Below are positions 5,670-9,999 of a DNA stretch of 9,999 nt, piece after piece; position 1 is the stretch's first letter, and each line of letters begins with the position of its first letter. The notes below the pieces were generated by a model. That model saw only the letters and a list, made by a program, of their open reading frames with translations, did not search any database and was not told where the DNA came from. This stretch comes from Actinomycetota bacterium (GTDB lineage Bacteria > Actinomycetota > Thermoleophilia > Gaiellales > Gaiellaceae), in NCBI GenBank assembly GCA_016870235.1, contig VGCB01000049.1:1-9999 (forward strand), written 5' to 3'. The translations under genes were made by a program, and so were the position numbers.

Positions 5670-7823
5670 TCAGTGCCCGAACTTGACGTCCGGAAGGATG
5701 CGGGCGAGCCAGCGGGGCAGCGCCCACGCCTTCCGCCCGAGCAGCCGCAGCGCCACCGGCACGAGCACGAGGCGGATCAGCAGGGCGTCGAGGAGCACGG
5801 CGACGCCGAGGATGACGCCCATCTCCTTCGGCGGCAGCGGGCCGCTGATCGCGAACGTGAAGAACACCGCCACCATCACGGCCGCGGCGGCGAAGATCAC
5901 GCGCCCGGAATGGGCGAGCCCGCCGACCATCGCCTCCTTCGCATCGCCGCTCCGGTCCCAGTGCTCCTTCGCGGAGGCGAGGAGGAACACGGTGTAGTCC
6001 ATCGAGATCGCAAAGATCATCGCGAAGAAGAACACCGGGCCCCAGGCGTCGAGGAAGCCCTGCGACTCGAACCCGAGCAGCCCCGCGCCGTGCCCGTCCT
6101 GGAAGATCAGGCGGGCGATCCCGAAGGCCGCGCCGACCGCGAGCAGGTTGGTGACGACGCCGACGGCGGCGATCACGGGCGCCTGCAACGCGACGAGAAG
6201 CAGCAGGAACCCGAGCCCGAGGACGAGGCCGACGACGAGCGGCGTCCTCGATCCGAGCGCCTGCTCGAGGTCGTGGTTCTCGACCGCCGCACCGCCGACG
6301 AGCATCCCCTCGGGCAGCGCCTTGCGTAGCGGGTCGATCGTCGAGCCGACCGCCGGGTCGGACGGATCGTGCCGGGGGACGGCCTCGACCAGCGCGAGCC
6401 CTTCGGACTCCTGGACGGGCATCACCCGGGCGATCCCCGGGCTGGCCTCGAGCACCTGCACGGCGGCTGCCGCGTCCTCCCTCGGGCCGACGACCTGGAG
6501 CTGACCGGGGGCACCCGGCCCGAACGCCTGCTGGACGAGCCCGTACCCCTGCCGCGAGCCGTCCTGCTCCGGCACGACCTTGATCGAGGGCATCCCGGTG
6601 TCGAGGCCGAAGACGGGGATGGCGAGCGCGATCAGGATCGCGACGGAGGCGAGCCCGAACGCCCAGGGGCGCCGCCACAGGAGCTCGGCCCAGCGCCCGA
6701 AGGCGTGCGAGCGATGCTCGCCGGAGTGGGCCCAGCGAAGCGCGCCGCGGTCGACCTTCGGCCCGAGCTTCGCCAGCACGGCGGGAAGCAGCGTCAGGGT
6801 CGCGAGGAGGATGAAGACGACCGAGAGCATGATCCCGAGCGCCATCGACTGGAAGGCCGGGCTCGGCACGAGCATCACCGCAGAGAGCGAGATCAGCACC
6901 GTGGCGCCCGAGAAGAGCACGGCCTTGCCGGCGGTGTCCATCGTCACCGCGACCGCGTCGACCGGCGAGAGCTTCGACCCGAAGAGCGCGCCGCGGAACC
7001 GGTTGACGATGAAGAGCGCGTAGTCGATGCCGAGCGCGAGCGCGAACATGAGCGCGAAGTTCATCGCCCAGATCGAGACGTCGCCGACCTGCGCCGCGAT
7101 CCAGAGCGATCCGGCCGCGGCGACGAGACCGACGATCGTCAGCAGCAGCGGCAGCCCGGCGGCCATCATCGCCCCGAACGCGACCGTGAGGATCGCGAGC
7201 GTGACCGGCCACGAGTAGAGCTCCGACTTCATCATCGCGCTCTTGTTCGCCTCGTTGAAGTCGGACCACATCCCGGGCGCGCCGGTGACGTGCACCTCGA
7301 CGTCTCCGCTTCCGAGCTTCGCGAGGTCGCGCTTGAGATCGCCGGCGGCGGCGACCATCTCGGTCGGCGAGCCTGCTGCGCCCGCGCGGATCACAGCCGT
7401 GTGGCCGTCCTCGGAGACGGAGAGGCCCTTCCGCGGCAGCTGGACGGAGGCGACGCGGTCGTCGGCACGGAGGAGCGCTGCCGATCTCGCGACCGTCCGG
7501 CCGAAGCCGGCGTCGCTGAGGGTCTGGGTGGGCGAGTGCACGACGACCATGAGCCCGTAGCCACCCTGACCGCCGAAGGCGCCGTTCACGAGCTCGCGCG
7601 CCTCCACCGACTCCGATCCGCTCGCCTCCCAGCCTGCACCGGAGAGCGCGTGCTCGGCACGCGGCGCGAAGACGCCGAGCCCGACGACGATCACGGCCCA
7701 GGCGATCGCGACGGCCTTGCGATGGGTCGCGGCGAAGCGGCCGAGACGGCCGAGCGGCCCGACATGCCGGACCGCATGCTGCACCTCGGGCGCGACGGTG
7801 TCGGGCGAGGCTGCGACGGTCAC
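5670..7823 (-). CDS. MMPL/RND-family membrane transporter
   Basis: The protein has 717 residues from GTG 7823. MMPL proteins are proton-driven inner-membrane exporters, often of lipids or lipid-like molecules in actinobacteria. The layout is the usual duplicated one: a first helix at about 36-54 (KAVAIAWAVIVVGLGVF), a large extracytoplasmic domain, then a helix bundle, and the same again. The two hallmark helix motifs are ALGIDYALFIVNRFR (Asp267) and ISMDYTVFLLASAKEHW (Asp609), carrying the Asp-Tyr pair used in proton coupling. The GTG start overlaps the stop of the upstream DUF2892 gene as GTGA, which decides the start; the frame continues upstream only as a spurious extension. It is the last gene of the ArsR-DUF2892-MMPL operon. 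The substrate cannot be told from sequence. The ArsR partner suggests induction by a metal, sulfur or redox signal, but this is inference. Confidence 0.93.
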   Translation of the reverse strand: MTVAASPDTVAPEVQHAVRHVGPLGRLGRFAATHRKAVAIAWAVIVVGLGVFAPRAEHALSGAGWEASGSESVEARELVNGAFGGQGGYGLMVVVHSPTQTLSDAGFGRTVARSAALLRADDRVASVQLPRKGLSVSEDGHTAVIRAGAAGSPTEMVAAAGDLKRDLAKLGSGDVEVHVTGAPGMWSDFNEANKSAMMKSELYSWPVTLAILTVAFGAMMAAGLPLLLTIVGLVAAAGSLWIAAQVGDVSIWAMNFALMFALALGIDYALFIVNRFRGALFGSKLSPVDAVAVTMDTAGKAVLFSGATVLISLSAVMLVPSPAFQSMALGIMLSVVFILLATLTLLPAVLAKLGPKVDRGALRWAHSGEHRSHAFGRWAELLWRRPWAFGLASVAILIALAIPVFGLDTGMPSIKVVPEQDGSRQGYGLVQQAFGPGAPGQLQVVGPREDAAAAVQVLEASPGIARVMPVQESEGLALVEAVPRHDPSDPAVGSTIDPLRKALPEGMLVGGAAVENHDLEQALGSRTPLVVGLVLGLGFLLLLVALQAPVIAAVGVVTNLLAVGAAFGIARLIFQDGHGAGLLGFESQGFLDAWGPVFFFAMIFAISMDYTVFLLASAKEHWDRSGDAKEAMVGGLAHSGRVIFAAAAVMVAVFFTFAISGPLPPKEMGVILGVAVLLDALLIRLVLVPVALRLLGRKAWALPRWLARILPDVKFGH

Positions 7824-8041
7824 AGCGCACACCCCCGCCGGATGTGGAGGACGCGCTCGAGAATGAGCGACGCGGGGCAGCTGCCGCTCGCGGCGAAGAG
7901 CCACTGGCTCGCCCCGACGAACGCGGTGAGCAAAAGGAACCAGGGGCTGACCGTGACCGCGAGCAGGGTGCTCGCGAGCGTGATCGTTCCGGCGAGCGCG
8001 AAAAGGACGCGCTCGAGCGGCCAGAAAGGCCAGGTGCTCAT
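7820..8041 (-). CDS. DUF2892-type small membrane protein
   Basis: This 73-residue protein has two hydrophobic helices, about 11-30 and 34-52, and a short tail with GSCPASLIL (53-61). This is the layout of DUF2892, the membrane part also found in YgaP-type sulfurtransferases, where a Gly-x-Cys-Pro motif follows the second helix. Cys55 and Cys71 are the only cysteines. It overlaps the ArsR gene by ATGA (8038-8041) and the MMPL gene by GTGA (7820-7823), so all three are surely one transcription and translation unit. No rhodanese domain is fused or encoded nearby. Function is unknown; a role in thiol or sulfur handling is only suggested by the family's usual company. Confidence 0.8.
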   Translation of the reverse strand: MSTWPFWPLERVLFALAGTITLASTLLAVTVSPWFLLLTAFVGASQWLFAASGSCPASLILERVLHIRRGCAL

Positions 8042-8382
8042 CTGCGTGCTCCTTCGAGAAGGCTCTGCAGCTCCGAGAGCTGCTGCTGGAGACCGCCGCA
8101 GACCTGCTCGCAGATCTCGAGGACGGAGTCGTCGACGATGCGGTAGCAGTGGCGGTTGCCATCCTTTCGGCGGCCGAGGATGCCGGCGTCGGTGAGGACG
8201 GCGAGGTGCTTGGAGACGTTCTGCTGCGACGCGCCGATCGCGTCGGCGATCTCGCCGACGGTCAGCTCGCCGTCGCGCAGCCGGTCGAGGATGCGGATGC
8301 GCATCGGCTCGCCCATGGCGCGGAAGCGGCGCGCGATCAGCTCGACGAGGGGATCGGAGAGGGGGGAATCGGGTAGCGGCAT
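8038..8382 (-). CDS. ArsR/SmtB-family transcriptional repressor
   Basis: From ATG 8382 the protein has 114 residues, a normal ArsR length. A winged helix is clear: ELTVGEIADAIGASQQNVSKHLAVLTDAGIL (about 39-69) is the recognition helix-turn-helix, and GRRKDGNRHCYRI (70-82) is the wing. Cys79 in the wing and the pair Cys91-x3-Cys95 (ICEQVCGG) in the C-terminal helix are possible sensor thiols or metal ligands. The classical ELCVCD motif of ArsR/SmtB is absent. The start at 8382 is preferred because GGAG (8389-8392) lies 6 bases upstream. An in-frame ATG at 8394 adds four residues but has no such site. It is the first gene of the operon with DUF2892 and MMPL. Divergent from DUF302, it probably regulates both directions through the 8383-8426 region. 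Confidence 0.92.
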   Translation of the reverse strand: MPLPDSPLSDPLVELIARRFRAMGEPMRIRILDRLRDGELTVGEIADAIGASQQNVSKHLAVLTDAGILGRRKDGNRHCYRIVDDSVLEICEQVCGGLQQQLSELQSLLEGARR

Positions 8383-8452
8383 CTCTAACTCCATCGCTCT
8401 AAAACTAAACAGTGGTAGAGTTATAGCAGATGTCGACGAAGGAGGTTGGGAG
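8383..8452. promoter_or_regulatory. Shared divergent promoter/operator of the ArsR operon and DUF302 gene
   Basis: This is the only AT-rich stretch nearby. CTCTAACTC (8383-8391) and GAGTTATAG (8418-8426) form an inverted repeat with 8 of 9 matches. Nested in it, CTCTA (8397-8401) pairs with TAGAG (8416-8420). Candidate -10 boxes overlap: TATAAC on the minus strand (8420-8425) and TATAGC on the plus strand (8422-8427). Repressor binding here would block both directions. No good -35 boxes were found. AAGGAGG (8439-8445) is the ribosome site of the DUF302 gene. Confidence 0.5.
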
Positions 8453-8839
8453 ATGCCGGACTACGCGATCCTGCGCGATCTCGAGGCGCCGTTCGCCGAG
8501 ACGGTCGAGCGCGTCACCGCCGCGCTCGCCGCGGAGGGCTTCGGCGTGCTGACCACGATCGACGTCCAGGCGACCCTGAAGGCGAAGCTTGATCTGGACG
8601 TCGCGCCGTACGTGATCCTCGGCGCCTGCAACCCCCAGCTCGCGAGTCGCGGGCTCACAGTGGAGCCCGACCTCGGCGTGCTCCTGCCGTGCAACGTCGT
8701 CGTGCGGTCGGAGGGCGATCGCACGCACGTCGCCGCCATGGAGCCGATGGCAGCGCTGGCGCTGGCGGCGAACCCGGAGCTCGAGCCGCTCGCCGCTGAG
8801 GCCCGGGCCCGCATCGAGCGCGCCGTTCGGGCCCTCTGA
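8453..8839 (+). CDS. DUF302 family protein
   Basis: The 128-residue protein carries the family signature almost in full: GFGVLTTIDVQATLKAKL (29-46), then GACNPQLASRGL (57-68), then EPDLGVLLPCNVVV (71-84). It is soluble, with Cys59 and Cys80 at the usual conserved places. ATG 8453 is preceded by a strong AAGGAGG at 7 bases' spacing. The family has a known small alpha-beta fold but no firmly established activity; members often sit beside thiol, metal or sulfur stress genes. Here it is divergent from an ArsR regulator and probably shares its operator. A hairpin at 8862-8879 follows. Confidence 0.9.
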   Translation: MPDYAILRDLEAPFAETVERVTAALAAEGFGVLTTIDVQATLKAKLDLDVAPYVILGACNPQLASRGLTVEPDLGVLLPCNVVVRSEGDRTHVAAMEPMAALALAANPELEPLAAEARARIERAVRAL

Positions 8840-8861
8840 GGGCACTGCTCAGGCGCGGTCC

Positions 8862-8879
8862 GGCCGGCTGAAGCCGGTC
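8862..8879 (+). terminator. Hairpin after DUF302, candidate terminator
   Basis: GGCCGGC (8862-8868), loop TGAA, GCCGGTC (8873-8879): seven pairs including one G-T, 22 bases past the DUF302 stop. The core GGCTGAAGCC occurs again at 9074-9083. The hairpin after typA has a related core with loop CGAA. No T-run follows. Confidence 0.5.
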
Positions 8880-8945
8880 AGGTGCGACGCGCGGCCGCCG
8901 CCCCGTCCGCCCGAGGCATGACCGTGCGCTCGCGAAGGACGAGAA

Positions 8946-9089
8946 GGGTCTGGCTGAGCCTGGATCCACCGATTCGCGTGATCGCTCGATCATTCGACTT
9001 CGCGCGCCTGCCAGGCGGGAAGCGGACTGGCGAGTCTGGCAGGATGCGCCGGCCGCGCCAATCGGTGGATCCAGGCTGAAGCCAGACGC
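8946..9089. repeat. Nested inverted-repeat element of about 140 bp
   Basis: The outer arms AGCCTGGATCCACCGATT (8957-8974) and AATCGGTGGATCCAGGCT (9060-9077) are an exact 18-bp inverted repeat. After a small bulge (one base left, two right) the pairing continues with TCTGGCT (8949-8955) and AGCCAGA (9080-9086), for 25 pairs in all. The interior contains two further foldable parts: TGATC/GATCA (8979-8983/8988-8992) and CCTGCCAG/CTGGCAGG (9007-9014/9036-9043). The second is extended by GCGC/GCGC (9002-9005/9046-9049). Together they make a three-way-junction shape. It has no coding content and no flanking direct repeat was found. It could be a MITE-like or palindromic repeat, a structured RNA, or a large terminator between convergent genes. 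Confidence 0.8.
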
Positions 9090-9178
9090 GGGGATGTCGA
9101 CGCAGCTCGCGGCCGCGTCGCTATCGCGGTGAGACCACCTCAGCTGACACCGCCCACCCGCGGCACGCACGAACGGCG

Positions 9179-9862
9179 TCAGCGGCCCGAGGACGAGAAG
9201 TGCTGGTAGTCCTTGACACTCGACCAGCGGCCGCCCCAGCCCCACCCGATCGCGTCGAAGGCACGGACGAGCGCGCCGCCCTCGACCGCCATGCCCGGAC
9301 GGTACGGCGTGCGCTCGAGGTAGGAGACGCTCGCCCGGTGCGACGTCGTCCCCGAGGAGCTGACGTACGGGTTCTCGATTGGGTTGACGTCGACGGCCCT
9401 GCCGTACGCGTGCTGCGACCAGCGCGTCGTCCCGTCGACGTAGCGGCAGTTGAACGCGGACGTGTTGTCGGCCTCGATCGAGCGGAAGTCGGACGCGCCG
9501 TAGGCGTCGACCGGGACCATGCGCCGGATCGGAAAGCGCTCGTCGAAGAGGCGGCGCAGGACGGTGACGATGTCGGCGGCGACGTCGCGATGCACGACGA
9601 GCCGCCCCGTCCGGACGCGGCCGTCGAACCCCCAGTACGAGGCGACGACGACGCGGAGATCGGCGAGACCGACAGGGCAGCCCTCGCGCCAGGAGCGGCC
9701 CGTCATCGTGCGGGCGAGCGCGGGGTCGATCGGCCGCACGCTCGCTCGGAAGGAGCCGTCGGCGCCCCGGGAAGCGGGAACGGCCTCTTGCGCATGACCG
9801 ACGCCGTGCGAGAGAATCGCTCCCGCGAGCAGGAGCAGGGCGCCTGAACGCAGAAAGCGCAC
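9179..9862 (-). CDS. Secreted M15-family peptidoglycan peptidase
   Basis: The 227-residue protein begins with a signal peptide (RFLRSG, a hydrophobic core ALLLLAGAIL, and probable cleavage after GHA24). The zinc site fits the M15 D-Ala-D-Ala carboxypeptidase / L-Ala-D-Glu endopeptidase type: SQHAYGRAVDVNP gives His151 and Asp158, and DYQHF gives His221 with Asp218 as the likely catalytic residue. The H-x6-D and D-x2-H spacings equal those of the phage T5 endolysin type. Cys62 and Cys139 could form a disulfide in the exported protein. It would act outside the membrane on cell-wall stem peptides; whether on D-Ala-D-Ala or L-Ala-D-Glu cannot be decided. The GTG start at 9862 has no ribosome site but a TAGCGT box 6 bases upstream, so a leaderless mRNA is likely. 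It is divergent from the aquaporin gene. Confidence 0.88.
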   Translation of the reverse strand: MRFLRSGALLLLAGAILSHGVGHAQEAVPASRGADGSFRASVRPIDPALARTMTGRSWREGCPVGLADLRVVVASYWGFDGRVRTGRLVVHRDVAADIVTVLRRLFDERFPIRRMVPVDAYGASDFRSIEADNTSAFNCRYVDGTTRWSQHAYGRAVDVNPIENPYVSSSGTTSHRASVSYLERTPYRPGMAVEGGALVRAFDAIGWGWGGRWSSVKDYQHFSSSGR

Positions 9863-9868
9863 ACTGAC

Positions 9869-9874
9869 ACGCTA
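9869..9874 (-). promoter_or_regulatory. Candidate -10 box for a leaderless M15 peptidase mRNA
   Basis: On the minus strand TAGCGT (TANNNT) is followed by 6 bases and then GTG 9862. The same geometry is seen before typA. A 7-bp hairpin (GCCGCCC 9875-9881, GGGCGGC 9885-9891) sits just upstream, between the two divergent genes, and could be an operator. No clear -35 box was seen. Confidence 0.4.
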
Positions 9875-9916
9875 GCCGCCCGGCGGGCGGCCAACCATCA
9901 TGGAGGTGGCAAACCG

Positions 9917-9999
9917 ATGGACCAGCCGTCGCTCGCCGTACGCCTCGGGGCTGAGGTCGTCGGCACGTTCCTCTTCTTCTTCCTCGGGTTCAGCGCGAT
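9917..9999 (+). CDS. Start of a probable MIP-family aquaporin/glycerol facilitator (cut by window end)
   Basis: Only 27 codons are present. They begin MDQPSLAVRLGAEVVGTFLF and run into a hydrophobic helix (FFFLGFSA). The pattern R-L-x-A-E-x-x-G-T-F-L-x-x-F-x-G is typical of the first membrane helix of MIP channels. ATG 9917 is preceded by GGAGGT (9902-9907) at 9 bases. The diagnostic NPA motifs lie beyond the window, so the family call is provisional. Another multi-helix membrane protein is possible. Confidence 0.6.
   Translation, partial: MDQPSLAVRLGAEVVGTFLFFFLGFSA

Larger units (their letters stand above)
8840..9178. other. Gene-free stretch between DUF302 and the M15 peptidase
   Basis: No convincing gene is seen in these 339 bases. 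Frames that cross it have no recognisable motif and run across the repeat arms. It holds the hairpin at 8862-8879, the nested inverted repeat at 8946-9089 and a weak 6-bp hairpin (CGACGC 9098-9103 with GCGTCG 9115-9120). The last lies past the stop of the convergent M15 gene. Confidence 0.7.

Noticed and set aside
7490..7512. Hairpin-like GTCCGGCCGAAGCCGG similar to the typA terminator
   Set aside because: It lies inside the MMPL coding region and encodes the ordinary peptide DAGFGRTV, so a terminator role is unlikely.
7824..8162. N-terminal extension of the MMPL protein to 8162
   Set aside because: It would read the DUF2892 and ArsR genes out of frame. The GTGA overlap marks 7823 as the start.
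6369..8195. Long open frame (608 codons) on the plus strand opposite the MMPL, DUF2892 and ArsR genes
   Set aside because: The composition is low-complexity charged residues (Arg, Glu, Asp, His), with no domain. It crosses three well-supported genes on the other strand.
8882..9079. Short plus-strand frame of 65 codons after DUF302
   Set aside because: It has no ribosome site, no motif and an Arg-rich composition, and it runs through the inverted-repeat element.
8946..9089. Inverted repeat as an insertion sequence or integron attC site
   Set aside because: There is no transposase frame inside 140 bp, no flanking direct repeat was found, and the GTTRRRY core of attC sites was not seen at the ends.

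Overview
The window comes from a GC-rich bacterium, most likely an actinobacterium. GTG starts are frequent, two genes look leaderless, genes are joined by 4-base GTGA/ATGA overlaps, and third codon positions are so GC-rich that long spurious frames lie opposite most genes. The gene content (TypA, an ArsR-DUF2892-MMPL cluster, DUF302, an M15 peptidase) would suit Thermoleophilia or a related lineage, but that placement is an inference from flavour, not from a marker tree.

Region by region. Positions 1-545 (+) hold the 3' part of a gene with two similar small beta-rich modules joined by an acidic linker. A strong hairpin follows. Positions 635-2884 (-) hold the most unusual locus: a papain-type (C1) cysteine peptidase with an uncharacterised N-terminal segment and a C-terminal array of six HWWR-type repeats. 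Its last codons overlap the start of a small chagasin-like (I42) cysteine-peptidase inhibitor. The peptidase reading frame is broken once, at a run of six G (minus strand), and is restored by one extra base. Positions 2997-3604 (+), divergent from the peptidase, encode a 41-residue acidic peptide coupled by a GTGA overlap to a Cys-containing hypothetical protein.

Positions 3798-5630 (+) encode the translational GTPase TypA/BipA, probably from a leaderless mRNA. A perfect 10-bp hairpin separates it from the convergent cluster 5670-8382 (-), an operon of an ArsR-family repressor, a two-helix DUF2892 membrane protein and an MMPL/RND transporter, all joined by 4-base overlaps. Divergent from it is a DUF302 gene (8453-8839, +). 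The short gap between them carries inverted repeats and overlapping -10 boxes, which suggests shared control. A gene-free stretch (8840-9178) holds a hairpin and a striking 140-bp nested inverted repeat. The window ends with a secreted M15 peptidase (9179-9862, -), probably leaderless, and the first 27 codons of a probable MIP-family aquaporin/glycerol facilitator (9917 onward, +).

How the parts may work together: the inhibitor probably restrains the peptidase encoded just upstream, and the repeat array probably targets the peptidase to a glycan or other ligand. The ArsR protein probably controls its own operon and the DUF302 gene. The M15 peptidase would act on cell-wall peptide. No rRNA, tRNA, CRISPR array or transposase was seen.
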